64,000 nucleotides of DNA, taken from Thermomonas sp. HDW16. Its GTDB lineage: Bacteria; Pseudomonadota; Gammaproteobacteria; Xanthomonadales; Xanthomonadaceae. A program made the position numbers and the translations under genes. The DNA is taken from the NCBI RefSeq assembly GCF_011302915.1, contig NZ_CP049872.1:930001-994000 (forward strand), given 5' to 3'. The notes beneath the pieces were generated by a model that did not search any database, was not told the origin of the DNA, and worked only from the letters and a program-made list of their open reading frames with translations. The first letter of the stretch is position 1, and each line of letters opens with the position of its first letter. Shown here piece by piece: positions 9,496 through 18,734 of this stretch.

Positions 9496-9502
9496 CCCTG
9501 CC

Positions 9503-10597
9503 GTGAGCCTTGCCGAACGCACCGAAGCCGCCTTTCCATTCCCTCCCCATGCCGGGAAGGCGATGCGTGGTGGGCAAACGGTCGGCTCCGATGCGGATCA
9601 TGCACGTCGCGGCAGTATCGATGCCGTGCTCGCCACCCGCCACGCCGGCACCCGCAAGCTGCGCCTGAACTACGAACTGGTCGGTTCCCCCGATGCGCCG
9701 GTGGTGTTCGTCGCCGGCGGGATTTCGGCGCACAAGCACCTCGCCGCGAATGCGCTTGATGGCGGCAATGGCTGGGCCGAAGGCCTGATCGGCGACGCGC
9801 GCACGCTGGATCCATCTAAGCTGCGCATCCTCGCCTTCGATTACGTCGGCGCTTGTGGCGGCATCGATGCGCCGATCGACACCGCAGACCAGGCCGATGC
9901 GGTGGCACTGCTGCTGGATGCGCTCGGCATCGACGCGCTGGAAGCCTTCGTCGGCTATTCGTACGGCGCGCTGGTCGGCTTGCAATTGGCCGCGCGGCAT
10001 CCGCAGCGTTTGCGCAAATTGGTTGCGGTGAGTGGCGTGCATCGCCCGCATCCGTATGCGTCCGCGTGGCGCGCGCTGCAGCGCAAGGCGGTTGCGCTGG
10101 GCCAGCTGCAATGCGCGGACGAACAGGGGCTGTCGCTAGCGCGCCAGTTCGCGATGCTGAGCTACCGAACGCCGGAGGAATTCGGCGAGCGCTTCGCCAC
10201 CGCGCCGACCTTGAACAACGGTCACGTACGCGTTGCCGCCGAAGACTACCTCGACGCCGCCGGCGCCAAGTTCGTCGCCCGCATTCCCGCCACCGCCTGG
10301 TTGCGCCTGTCCGAATCGATCGACCTGCACGAAGTCGATCCGGTGCATGTCGCGGTGCCGACGCTGGTGATCGCAGTCGAAGGCGACCGCCTGGTGCCGC
10401 TGTCCGATGCGGTCTCGCTGGTCGAAGGGCTTGGCCTCAACGGCCGCCTGCGCGTGTTGCGTTCGCAGTACGGCCACGACGCCTTCCTCAAGGAAACCGA
10501 CCGCATCGATGCCTTCCTCGCCGCCGAGCTTCGCCCGAAGGCAGCACCCGAATTTCCTCTCAATTTCAGCACCGACACTATTGGAGTTTCCGTATGA
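9503..10597 (+). CDS. metX: Homoserine O-acyltransferase-like alpha/beta hydrolase (MetX family)
   Basis: A 364-residue enzyme expected to activate homoserine by O-acylation, the first committed step of methionine synthesis. The nucleophile elbow GYSYG places Ser153; EGDRLVP and YGHDAF supply the likely aspartate and histidine of the triad. I used the GTG at 9503 (GGAG eight bases upstream, part of the riboswitch platform); an ATG at 9563 with GGAAGG upstream is possible and would remove 20 poorly conserved-looking residues. It overlaps metB by ATGA. Acetyl versus succinyl donor cannot be told by eye. Confidence 0.85.
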   Translation: MSLAERTEAAFPFPPHAGKAMRGGQTVGSDADHARRGSIDAVLATRHAGTRKLRLNYELVGSPDAPVVFVAGGISAHKHLAANALDGGNGWAEGLIGDARTLDPSKLRILAFDYVGACGGIDAPIDTADQADAVALLLDALGIDALEAFVGYSYGALVGLQLAARHPQRLRKLVAVSGVHRPHPYASAWRALQRKAVALGQLQCADEQGLSLARQFAMLSYRTPEEFGERFATAPTLNNGHVRVAAEDYLDAAGAKFVARIPATAWLRLSESIDLHEVDPVHVAVPTLVIAVEGDRLVPLSDAVSLVEGLGLNGRLRVLRSQYGHDAFLKETDRIDAFLAAELRPKAAPEFPLNFSTDTIGVSV

Positions 10598-11808
10598 GCC
10601 TGGCCCCGAACGAATCCGCCGTCAGCCACCGCGCGACGCGCGCCGTCAGGGCCGGCATCGACCGCGATACCGCCTTCGGTGCGGTGACGCCACCACTGGT
10701 GCTGTCGAGCAACTTCAGCTTCACCGGGTTTGCCGAGAAGCGCCAATACGACTACACGCGAAGCGGCAATCCCACCCGCGACCTGCTTGGCGAAGCGCTG
10801 GCAGATCTGGAAGGCGGTGCCGGCGGCGTGATCACCTCCACCGGCATGGCCGCGATCACCCTGGTGTTGAACGCGCTGCTGCAGCCCGGCGACAAGCTGG
10901 TGGTGCCGCACGATTGCTATGGCGGCAGCTGGCGGTTGTTCAACGCATTGGCGAAGAAGAACGCCTTCGACCTGATCACTTGCGACCTCACCGATCCGCG
11001 TGCGCTGGCGGAGGCGCTGGAGCATGCGCCGACGCTGGTGTGGATCGAGACCCCTTCGAATCCGCTGCTGCGCATCACCGACCTGCGCTTCGTGATCGAG
11101 GCTGCGCACAAGGCCGGCGCGCTGGCGCTGGTCGACAACACCTTCCTGTCGCCGGCGCTGCAGCGCCCGATCGCCGATTTCGATGCCGATATCGTGGTGC
11201 ATTCCACCACCAAGTACATCAACGGCCACAGCGACGTGGTCGGCGGCGCGGTGATCGCCAAGGACGCGGTGCAGCACGAGCTGCTGGCGTGGTGGGCGAA
11301 TTGCCTGGGCATCACCGGTTCGCCGTTCGACAGCTTCCTCACCTTGCGCGGCCTGCGCACGCTGGACGCGCGCCTGCGCGTGCACCAGGAAAACACGCAG
11401 GCGCTGGTCGAGCTGCTCGACGGTCATCCGGCGGTGCGCGCATTGCACTACCCGGGGTTGGCGTCGCATCCGGGCCACGCGCTGGCTGCGCGCCAGCAGC
11501 ATGGCTTCGGCGCGATGCTCAGCGTGGAGCTGGAAGGCGGCGAAGCGGAAGTTCGCGCCTTCGTCGAAGGCCTGCAGTACTTCACCCTGGCCGAATCGCT
11601 GGGTGGCGTGGAAAGCCTGGTGGCGCATCCGGCAACCATGACCCATGCAGCGATGAGCCCCGAGGCGCGCGCCGCCGCCGGCATCTCCGACGGCCTGCTG
11701 CGGCTGTCGGTGGGTATCGAACATGCCGACGACCTGGTCGCCGACCTGCGCGCTGCGTTGCAACGTGCGCAGGATGTTGAAAGCTGTCCGCGCAAGGTCG
11801 TGCGATGA
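10594..11808 (+). CDS. metB: Cystathionine gamma-synthase family PLP enzyme
   Basis: A 404-residue Cys/Met-metabolism PLP enzyme. Lys207 in HSTTKYINGHSDVVGG is the Schiff-base lysine; YTRSGNPTR (about 55-63) and SLGGVESLVAHPATMTH near the C-terminus are family signatures. It should condense the acylated homoserine made by MetX with cysteine to give cystathionine; a direct sulfhydrylase or a lyase activity cannot be excluded from sequence. The start overlaps the metX stop (ATGA), and its own stop overlaps hom, so the three genes are translationally coupled under the SAM riboswitch. Confidence 0.92.
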   Translation: MSLAPNESAVSHRATRAVRAGIDRDTAFGAVTPPLVLSSNFSFTGFAEKRQYDYTRSGNPTRDLLGEALADLEGGAGGVITSTGMAAITLVLNALLQPGDKLVVPHDCYGGSWRLFNALAKKNAFDLITCDLTDPRALAEALEHAPTLVWIETPSNPLLRITDLRFVIEAAHKAGALALVDNTFLSPALQRPIADFDADIVVHSTTKYINGHSDVVGGAVIAKDAVQHELLAWWANCLGITGSPFDSFLTLRGLRTLDARLRVHQENTQALVELLDGHPAVRALHYPGLASHPGHALAARQQHGFGAMLSVELEGGEAEVRAFVEGLQYFTLAESLGGVESLVAHPATMTHAAMSPEARAAAGISDGLLRLSVGIEHADDLVADLRAALQRAQDVESCPRKVVR

Positions 11809-12893
11809 GTGCGTGCATTACTCCGCTGCGAGGCTACGGCCAGCGCCAGGCACGGGTGGCGCTGCTCGGCACCGGCACCGTCGGCAGCGCCGTTTGGGCG
11901 CGGCTGGCATCTTGGGCAGACACGCCGCTCCACGGCCGATTGTCGCTGGTGCACGTGGCGAATTCGCGCTTCGCGATCAGCAACCACAATGGTATTCCGG
12001 CTGATACGCGCGATCTGCTGCTATGGAATTCGCCAGACGAGAGCTCGCTGGATGCGGTGGATGACGTCCTGTCTGGCGCGGGTACGCGTATCGTGATCGA
12101 TGCCACTGCCTCCGAAGTGGTGGCGGAGCGTCATGCGCAGTGGCTAGCCGGCGGGATCCACGTGGTGACTGCCTGCAAGCTGGGGCAGGGCGAATCCCTT
12201 GCGCGTTGGCGCGGGATCCAGTTTTCGCGCGTGCGCGGCAATACGCACTATGGCGATAGTGCCACTGTTGGTGCGGGATTGCCGTTACTGCGCACCCTGC
12301 ACGAATTGCAAGCGGGTGGAGATCGCATCCATGCCATCGCTGGCGTGCTCTCCGGTTCATTGGCGTGGTTGTTCAACCACTACGATGGCAAGCGCCGGTT
12401 TTCCACGTTCGTTCGTGCCGCGCGCGATGCCGGCTACACCGAGCCGGATCCGCGCGACGATCTTTCCGGTGCAGATGTCCGCCGCAAACTGTTGATCCTG
12501 TCGCGCGCGGCTGGTCATATGCTGGAAACCGATTCCGTGCAGGTCGATTCGCTGGTGCCGCCCGCGCTCGCCGCGCTTGCACAGGACGACGTCGACGAGG
12601 CGCTGCCATCGCTGGACGCACCGCTGCGGGAGCGCTATGCGGCGGCATACAAGAATGGCGAGAAGTTGCGCTTCATTGCGCGATTACAAGCTGGAGGACT
12701 GGCTACGGTGGGGCTTGAATCGTTGGCCGCCGATCACCCGTTGGCCGGTGGTACCGGCACCGACAATCGGGTGGCAATCTGGTCGGATCGCTACAGCGTA
12801 CAGCCTTTGGTGATCCAGGGGCCTGGTGCAGGGGCTGGCGTCACCGCAGCCGCGCTGCTGGACGATGCCTTGCGCATCACGCGTGGGGCCTGA
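11805..12893 (+). CDS. hom: Homoserine dehydrogenase
   Basis: A 362-residue enzyme reducing aspartate semialdehyde to homoserine, the substrate for MetX and threonine synthesis. The Rossmann motif VALLGTGTVGSAV lies at about residues 18-30, VVTACKLG replaces the more usual VVTANK, and AGVLSGSLAWLFNHYDG is the substrate-domain signature. It lacks an aspartokinase domain and I see no C-terminal ACT domain, so feedback by threonine is unlikely through that route. Placement inside the met operon suggests a methionine-dedicated isozyme controlled by SAM. Confidence 0.88.
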   Translation: MSACITPLRGYGQRQARVALLGTGTVGSAVWARLASWADTPLHGRLSLVHVANSRFAISNHNGIPADTRDLLLWNSPDESSLDAVDDVLSGAGTRIVIDATASEVVAERHAQWLAGGIHVVTACKLGQGESLARWRGIQFSRVRGNTHYGDSATVGAGLPLLRTLHELQAGGDRIHAIAGVLSGSLAWLFNHYDGKRRFSTFVRAARDAGYTEPDPRDDLSGADVRRKLLILSRAAGHMLETDSVQVDSLVPPALAALAQDDVDEALPSLDAPLRERYAAAYKNGEKLRFIARLQAGGLATVGLESLAADHPLAGGTGTDNRVAIWSDRYSVQPLVIQGPGAGAGVTAAALLDDALRITRGA

Positions 12894-12902
12894 GGATTTT
12901 CT

Positions 12903-15095
12903 TCAGGAGAAGAAATCCTCGATCGGCCGCGGCCGCTGGAAGACGTAGCCCTGTGCGTAGTCCACGCCGATATCGCGCAGCTGGCGCAGCTGCAACTCGG
13001 TTTCGGCCTGCTCGGCGACGGCGCGCTTGCCCAGCACGTGCGCGATCTCGGTAATCGAACGCACCACCGATTCCGACAGCCCGGCATTGTCTAGGTCGCG
13101 CACGAAGCTGCCGTCGATCTTCAGGTAGTCCACGTCGAGGTCGCGCAGGTAGCCGAACGAACAGAAACCGGTGCCGAAGTCGTCCAGCGCGAAGCGGCAA
13201 CCAAGATCGCGCATGCGGCCGATGAAGCCGCGCGCGCGGGTCATGTCGCGCACTACGCTGGTTTCGGTGATTTCCAGGCACAGCTGCTCGGCGCGCAACG
13301 GGCTGCGGCGCAGGCGTGCGGAGACGTAATCGCCGAAGTCCTCGTCGACCAGTGTGGTGCCGCCGACGTTGATACTGCATTGCTCGACCCGCGCGGCGGC
13401 TTCCGGGTGCTGTTCCAGCCATTCCAGCGTGGCATCCAGCACGTAGCGATCCAGCCGCGGGCCGAGCCGGTAGCGTTCGGCGGCGGCGACCAGTTCCGCG
13501 GGCGGACGCAGCTTTCCGTCGGTATCGAACCAGCGTACCAGCACTTCGAAATGCGACTGTCGCGGCCCGGGGTCGCGCAGGTCGACGATCGGTTGGCACC
13601 ACAGCGCGAAGCGGCGCTGGTCCAGGGCCTCGCGCGCGGCGTTGGCGGTATGCATCGCGCGCGTGCGCTGGCGGATTTCGTCCGGATTGGATGCAGCAGC
13701 GAACGAGCGATTGCCGCCGAGTTCCTTTGCCGCGAAGCAGGCGGCGTCGGTCTGCGACAGCAATTCGTCGAAAGCCTGGTGCGGTGGCTGGCTGGTCGCC
13801 ATGCCGATGCTCGCCGTGGTTCCCAAATTCTGCCCCTGCCAGGCCACGCGCAGTTTTTCGATGGCTGCCAGCAAGCGTCGTGCGCGGGTACTGGCGGCGC
13901 GTTCGTCGAGCGTCGCCAGCACCGCGAATTCGTCGCCGCCGGTGCGCGCGATCAAGGCGCCGCCGCCGAACTCCTCGCGGAACAGTGCCGCCACGCCGCG
14001 GATCATTTCGTCGCCGGCCACGTGGCTGGCGGAGTCGTTGACCAGCTTGAAGTGGTCGAGATCGACGTAGAGTAGGGTCAGCGTGGCTTTGCCCTCGGCC
14101 AGCAGCGTGCGCGCCTGTTCCTCGAAGGCGTCGCGGTTGAGCAGTCCGGTCAGGGTGTCCTGGGTCGCGCGCTGGTGCAGCGCCGCAGTGGCGTACTCGT
14201 GCTCGTGCCTGGAAGCCAGCAGCAACACGGGGATGATCGAATACATCACCAGCATCGCCATCAGCAGCACGCCGTCATGCACGGTTTGCGGGCGATCCAG
14301 GCCGCCGACGCCCAGTCCCGTCATTGCGCTGACGCAGATGATCACGAGCGACGTGCCGACCAGGGTGATCAGCGGCGGATATCGCACCGCAGACCACAGC
14401 AGCAGACCCAGCGGCAGGCTGGCCAGGGCGAGCGGATACTGGCTGCCCAGTTTGCCGGTCAGGTAGACCAGCCCCAGCATCAACACCACCAACACGCACC
14501 AGGCGAGCAGTTCGAGACGGTTGACGATCCTGGTCGTGGGAATGTCCTGCTTCTGGTAGAGCAGGTAGATCAGCAGCGGTTCAAGACAGGTCACGCCCAG
14601 CAGGTCGCCCAGCGCCCATTGCACGAACACCCGCGGGATGTCGGCAGACGGGGTCATCCCGGAATGAAGCATGCCGACGCTGCCGAGCGTTGCGCTGACC
14701 AGGCTCAGCAGCACGCCACCGCGCAGCAGCATGAAGCCGTCGCTGGTACGCAAGTGGATGCGGCGCTCGTGCTGGCGGCTGCGACGCACGTACCAGCCAG
14801 CCACCAGCGTAGCCAGGGTGTTGCTGACCAGCGAATAGGCCAGGAAGAGCGGTGGTACCGGCAGCACGAACAGGTGCAGCAGCAATAACGCCGCCGGGAT
14901 GATCAGCACCTCCACCAGTCCGTAGCGGATGACTGCAGCGAAGCCGATGCCGGCGGCTGGCCAGAACAGGGTGACGTCGGTCGGGGTACGCAGGTAAAAC
15001 ACCGCGATCACCTAAAACACCGCGATCACCGCCCCGGCGAAATACAGGCCGGTCAGCAGTGCCCCCCGTAGCACGCTCGCCAAGACGGCTTGCAT
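12903..15095 (-). pseudogene. MASE1-GGDEF-EAL cyclic-di-GMP protein interrupted by an in-frame TAG from an 18-bp duplication
   Basis: The full frame runs from an ATG at 15095 to 12903. It would encode an N-terminal multi-helix MASE1 sensor, then a GGDEF domain with the signature degenerated to ARTGGDEFAVL (GGDEF intact), then an EAL domain (the EAL motif appears as HFEVLVRWFD, and DDFGTGFCSFGYL and KIDGSFVRD are conserved). Codon 28 is TAG (15014-15012), created by an exact 18-bp tandem duplication at 14995-15030. Removing one copy restores a 724-residue protein. A GTG at 15011 directly after the stop could allow reinitiation, giving 702 residues without the first helix. The EAL-domain first motif is EVL, so phosphodiesterase activity is uncertain. 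Confidence 0.75.
14995..15030. repeat. Exact 18-bp tandem duplication inside the cyclic-di-GMP gene
   Basis: TAAAACACCGCGATCACC occurs twice head to tail (14995-15012 and 15013-15030). On the coding strand the unit is in frame but its junction reads TTT TAG GTG, so the duplication adds a stop. Loss of one copy by slippage would restore the frame. Confidence 0.95.
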
Positions 15096-15169
15096 GCCCG
15101 CAGTCTAAGCGCAGAACCGTATCGGGTGAAACCGTTCGGCTGCTCGGAGGCACCGCCCGCCGGCGACCG

Positions 15170-16552
15170 TCAACATTCGATGACGTTCACTGCCAGCCCG
15201 CCTCGGCTGGTTTCCTTGTACTTGTCCTGCATGTCGCGGCCGGTATCGCGCATGGTCTTGATCACCTTGTCCAGGCTGACCTTGTGCTTGCCGTCGCCAC
15301 GCAGGGCCATCCGACTGGCGTTGATCGCCTTGACCGCGCCCATCGCGTTGCGCTCGATGCACGGAATCTGCACCAGTCCGCCGATCGGATCGCAGGTCAG
15401 GCCCAGGTTGTGCTCCATGCCGATCTCGGCGGCATTCTCGATCTGCCCGGGGCTGCCGCCAAGCGCGGCGGTCAGGCCGGCCGCCGCCATCGAACAGGCC
15501 ACGCCAACTTCGCCCTGGCACCCGACTTCCGCGCCACTGATGCTGGCGTTTTCCTTGTAGAGGATGCCGACCGCCGCCGCGGTGAGCAGGAAATCGAACA
15601 CGCCCTGTTCGCTGGCGCCGGGGCAGAAGCGGTCGTAGTAATGCAACACCGCCGGGATGATGCCGGCCGCGCCGTTGGTTGGCGCCGTGACCACGCGGCC
15701 GCCGGCGGCGTTTTCCTCGTTCACCGCGAGCGCGTACAGATTGACCCAGTCGAGGACGGTCAGCGGATCGCGCATCGCCGCTTCCGGCTTGGCCGACAAT
15801 TCTGCGTGCAGCGATGGTGCGCGCCGTGTCACGTGCAAGCCGCCGGGCAGGGTGCCGTGCTCGCGGATGCCGCGCGCCATGCAATCCTGCATCGCCTGCC
15901 ACAGCTCGCGCAGGCCGGCGTGGATCTCGGTTTCGCTGCGCCAGGCCTTCTCGTTCGCGAACATCAGCCGGGCGATCGACAAGCCACTGCGCTCGCATTG
16001 CTCCAGCAATTCGTTGCCGGTATGGAACGGCCACGCCAGTTCGGTGGTGTCGGCGACGATGCGATCCTCGGCCGCTTCGTCCTGGTTGACCACGAAGCCG
16101 CCGCCCACCGAGTAATAGTCGCGGGAGGCGATCTCGCCGCCGTCCGCGTCGAAGGCGATGAAGCGCATGCCGTTGGTGTGGAACGGTAACTTCTGCCGCT
16201 TGTTCATCACCAGGTCGCTTTTTTCGTTGAAGGCGATCTCATGCTGGCCGTGCAGGCGGAGTTTTTTCTCGCCGCGGATGCGCTCCAGCGCGGTAGGGAT
16301 GATGTCCGGATCGATCTGGTTCGGCCAATGGCCCTCCAGTCCCATCAATACCGCCTTGTCGGTGCCATGGCCGCGTCCGGTCAGTGCCAGCGAGCCGAAC
16401 ACCTCGGCACGGATGCGTGCCACGTCCTGCAGCCGGCCGGCTTCCGTGAGGTGGTGTTCGACGAAGCGCGCGGCGGCGCGCATCGGCCCGACCGTATGCG
16501 AGGAGCTCGGGCCGATGCCGATCTTGTAGAGGTCGAACGTGGAAACGGCCAT
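15170..16552 (-). CDS. sdaA: L-serine ammonia-lyase (single-chain, iron-sulfur type)
   Basis: A 460-residue enzyme converting L-serine to pyruvate and ammonia. The N-terminal domain has [15 protein letters not shown], and the C-terminal catalytic domain has the 4Fe-4S cysteine context [17 protein letters not shown] together with [24 protein letters not shown]. Both parts are on one chain, as in proteobacterial SdaA/TdcG. It stands alone, divergent from the glutaredoxin-like gene, with a possible TAGAAT -10 on the minus strand near 16583-16588. Confidence 0.95.
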   Translation of the reverse strand: MAVSTFDLYKIGIGPSSSHTVGPMRAAARFVEHHLTEAGRLQDVARIRAEVFGSLALTGRGHGTDKAVLMGLEGHWPNQIDPDIIPTALERIRGEKKLRLHGQHEIAFNEKSDLVMNKRQKLPFHTNGMRFIAFDADGGEIASRDYYSVGGGFVVNQDEAAEDRIVADTTELAWPFHTGNELLEQCERSGLSIARLMFANEKAWRSETEIHAGLRELWQAMQDCMARGIREHGTLPGGLHVTRRAPSLHAELSAKPEAAMRDPLTVLDWVNLYALAVNEENAAGGRVVTAPTNGAAGIIPAVLHYYDRFCPGASEQGVFDFLLTAAAVGILYKENASISGAEVGCQGEVGVACSMAAAGLTAALGGSPGQIENAAEIGMEHNLGLTCDPIGGLVQIPCIERNAMGAVKAINASRMALRGDGKHKVSLDKVIKTMRDTGRDMQDKYKETSRGGLAVNVIEC

Positions 16553-16621
16553 GCGGCGAAGCCCGGATACTCGATGACGATTATTCTAGGCCGACTACGA
16601 ACATCAGGCGCACGCAGGCGT

Positions 16622-16849
16622 ATGGCCCTTATCCTCTACCAGCGCGACACCTGCCACCTGTGCGACCTGGCGCTGGAGGTGCTGGCACAGGTGCGTGCAC
16701 CGGAGTTCGAAAGCGTGTTCATCGACGACGACGACACGCTGGAGGAGCGCTACGGCGTGCGCGTGCCGGTGCTGCGCGACGACTCGCGTGGCATCGAACT
16801 GGATTGGCCGTTCGATGCCGCGCAGTTGCAGGCGCTGTTCGCGCGCTGA
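16622..16849 (+). CDS. Small glutaredoxin-family (DUF836-like) protein
   Basis: A 75-residue thioredoxin-fold protein with an N-terminal CHLC redox motif (RDTCHLCDLALEVL) and the later cis-proline region VRVPVLRD. Starting at the ATG at 16622 gives the compact length of the family; the frame is open upstream but that stretch is antisense to sdaA. Likely a cytoplasmic thiol-disulfide protein; the partner is unknown. Confidence 0.8.
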   Translation: MALILYQRDTCHLCDLALEVLAQVRAPEFESVFIDDDDTLEERYGVRVPVLRDDSRGIELDWPFDAAQLQALFAR

Positions 16850-16856
16850 ACCGAAG

Positions 16857-17417
16857 TCACTTCGCCGGGGCGAATACCACCTTGGTGCTGATCGCGATGG
16901 CGTCCGGAATCAGCGTGGTGTCGGCCCAGTCGCCGCCGCCCACGCCGAAGTCCAGCCGCTTCACCGTGGCCTTGCCGCTGAGCACGGGCTTGGCGCCGGG
17001 CGTCCAGGTGAACTCGAGCGTCACCGGCTTGTTCACGCCACGCAGCGACAACGTGCCGTCCGCGGCGTATCGACCGCCACCCAGGGCACGGAATTTCGTG
17101 GCGACGTACTTTGCATGCGGGAATGCCGCGCTGTTGAAGAACGCATTGCCGCGCAGCTCGCCGTCGTAGTCGGCGTTGCCGGTGCTGGCGGTGGCCAACG
17201 GGATCGCCACCTCCAGCTTCGAGCCTGCCAGTTGCTTCGGATCGAATGAAAACCGGGTATTGAAGCCGGGGAATTTCCCGATGAAGACCTCGCCTTGGTA
17301 CCTGCCGGCGAAGGCCAGGCTGGAGCCGGGCGCTTGTGCGTAGTCCGCGGCGAAGACCGGGGCCGACAGCAAGACCGACAGCAAGGCCGGTACGATCAGG
17401 CGGCTTTCATGCGGCAT
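16857..17417 (-). CDS. YceI family periplasmic protein
   Basis: A 186-residue protein with a signal peptide (MPHESRLIVPALLSVLLSAP, cleavage after FAA) and a YceI lipocalin-like beta-barrel (GEVFIGKFPGFNTRFSFDPKQLAGSKLEV; GTLSLRGVNKPVTLEFTW). Family members bind polyisoprenoids; the biological role is unclear. The ATG overlaps the end of the upstream cytochrome b561 gene by 11 nt. A second YceI gene lies upstream of that. Confidence 0.88.
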   Translation of the reverse strand: MPHESRLIVPALLSVLLSAPVFAADYAQAPGSSLAFAGRYQGEVFIGKFPGFNTRFSFDPKQLAGSKLEVAIPLATASTGNADYDGELRGNAFFNSAAFPHAKYVATKFRALGGGRYAADGTLSLRGVNKPVTLEFTWTPGAKPVLSGKATVKRLDFGVGGGDWADTTLIPDAIAISTKVVFAPAK

Positions 17418-17991
17418 CGTGGTTCTCCGTTGCATCGGTGCGCGGCCGGCCGGCCGGCAGCATGCGGGCGAGGGTGGCGTCGCGCTGGAACAGGTGGTGG
17501 TAGAAGGCCGCCGCTGCATGCAGCACGGCCACGGTCGCCATTGCCCAGAACAGCAGTTCGTGCATTTCTTCGGTCAGTTCGTGCAGGTCGTGATCCTTGC
17601 CTGCGATGGCGGGCAGGTTGAACAGCCCGAACCACTGCAGGGGGAAACCCGCCGCTGAATTCATCACCCAGCCGCTGACCGGGACCGCGAACAGCAAGGC
17701 GTACAGCGCCCAGTGCGTGAGCGTGGCAATGCGTTCCTGCCAGCGCGGTGTGCCAGGCACTGGATCCGGCGCACCCGCGTAAAGGCGCCACAGCAGGCGT
17801 AAGGCCATCAGTGCGAGGATGCTGATGCCGATCGACTTGTGCAGCGCGTACCGGGCGATCTTGTCCGGACCATTCGGCATGTCGCCCATGGTCAGGCCCA
17901 GCCACGCCATCGCCAGGATCAGTGCCACGACCAGCCAATGCAGCGTCTTGCTGACCGTGCCCCATTGATCCCTGGTGTTTTTCAGCGGCAT
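17407..17991 (-). CDS. Cytochrome b561 family inner-membrane protein
   Basis: A 194-residue protein with four membrane helices and the histidines expected for two b-type hemes: SKTLHWLVVAL, RYALHKSIGIS, LTHWALYALL and LHAAAAFYHHLF. YodB/CybB-type proteins move electrons from quinol or to periplasmic partners, for example for superoxide oxidation. It lies between two YceI genes on the same strand, 22 nt from the upstream one, so the three form one unit. Confidence 0.9.
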   Translation of the reverse strand: MPLKNTRDQWGTVSKTLHWLVVALILAMAWLGLTMGDMPNGPDKIARYALHKSIGISILALMALRLLWRLYAGAPDPVPGTPRWQERIATLTHWALYALLFAVPVSGWVMNSAAGFPLQWFGLFNLPAIAGKDHDLHELTEEMHELLFWAMATVAVLHAAAAFYHHLFQRDATLARMLPAGRPRTDATENHDAA

Positions 17992-18013
17992 GTCGTGCGT
18001 CCTGGTTGTTTGG

Positions 18014-18652
18014 TCAATGGGCGTTGGGTTCGACGGCGATGGCGGGCGCGTCGCCGGCTTGCCGCGTCAGCTCGGCTTCGATGCGCAGCTCGACGCTATC
18101 GCCGACCAGCGACTGCCAGGAGGTCATCCCGAAGTCGCTGCGCTTGAGCGTGGCGGTGGCGGAGAAGCCTGCGGTGCGCCGGAACGGCGGCAAGGGATAG
18201 CGCGCGATGCGATTGAGGGTCAGCGCCATGCACAGCGGGCGGGTCACGCCATGCAGCGTCAGCTCGCCGCAGACCGAGCCGCGGTTGCCCTCCAGCTGTT
18301 TCACTTCGGAAGAGACGAAACGCGCTTGTGGGTAATGCTTCACGTCGAGGAAACGTGGCGCGAACACCGCCATGGCCCAGTTCGCGTCGCCCATGTCCAG
18401 ACGCTGCATCGGTACCGCCACGTCCAGCTTTGCGGTGCTCCAGTCTTCGGCATCGAACAGCAGGCTGCCCTCGCTGCCCGACACGGTACCGATCGCCTTG
18501 GAAAAACCGGCGTGGTCGATCTCGAACATGACCCGCGTATGCACCGGGTCGATGGCGTAACGCACCGGTTCGCCTGCCCTGGCCGCGGTGCAGGCGCACA
18601 GCACCGCGATGAAGGTGGTGGCGTAAGTGCGCGGGCTCGGTGCGTCGTGCAT
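18014..18652 (-). CDS. Second YceI family exported protein
   Basis: A 212-residue protein with a signal peptide (TYATTFIAVLCACTAARAGE) and a YceI domain from VRYAIDPVHTRVMFEIDHAGFSKAIG to the C-terminus, including CGELTLHGVTRPLCMALTL. It differs clearly in sequence from the YceI protein at 16857-17417, so the two are old paralogues rather than a fresh duplication. First gene of the YceI-b561-YceI cassette, divergent from the hybrid kinase. Confidence 0.87.
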   Translation of the reverse strand: MHDAPSPRTYATTFIAVLCACTAARAGEPVRYAIDPVHTRVMFEIDHAGFSKAIGTVSGSEGSLLFDAEDWSTAKLDVAVPMQRLDMGDANWAMAVFAPRFLDVKHYPQARFVSSEVKQLEGNRGSVCGELTLHGVTRPLCMALTLNRIARYPLPPFRRTAGFSATATLKRSDFGMTSWQSLVGDSVELRIEAELTRQAGDAPAIAVEPNAH

Positions 18653-18734
18653 GGCGCGATTCTAGGCCTGACCGGGGCGCATGCGGCGCTTGCATCCGCA
18701 ACGTTGCGTTGCCAGCATGGCCCAAGGGGGAGTC

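Noticed and set aside
9853..10593. Upstream in-frame extension of metB through metX
   Set aside because: The extension is arginine-rich shadow of metX; the ATG at 10594 overlaps the metX stop and gives the usual cystathionine gamma-synthase N-terminus.
16553..16621. A complete sigma-70 promoter for sdaA
   Set aside because: A TAGAAT is present on the minus strand (16588-16583), but no -35 hexamer lies at a suitable distance, so I did not list it as a feature.
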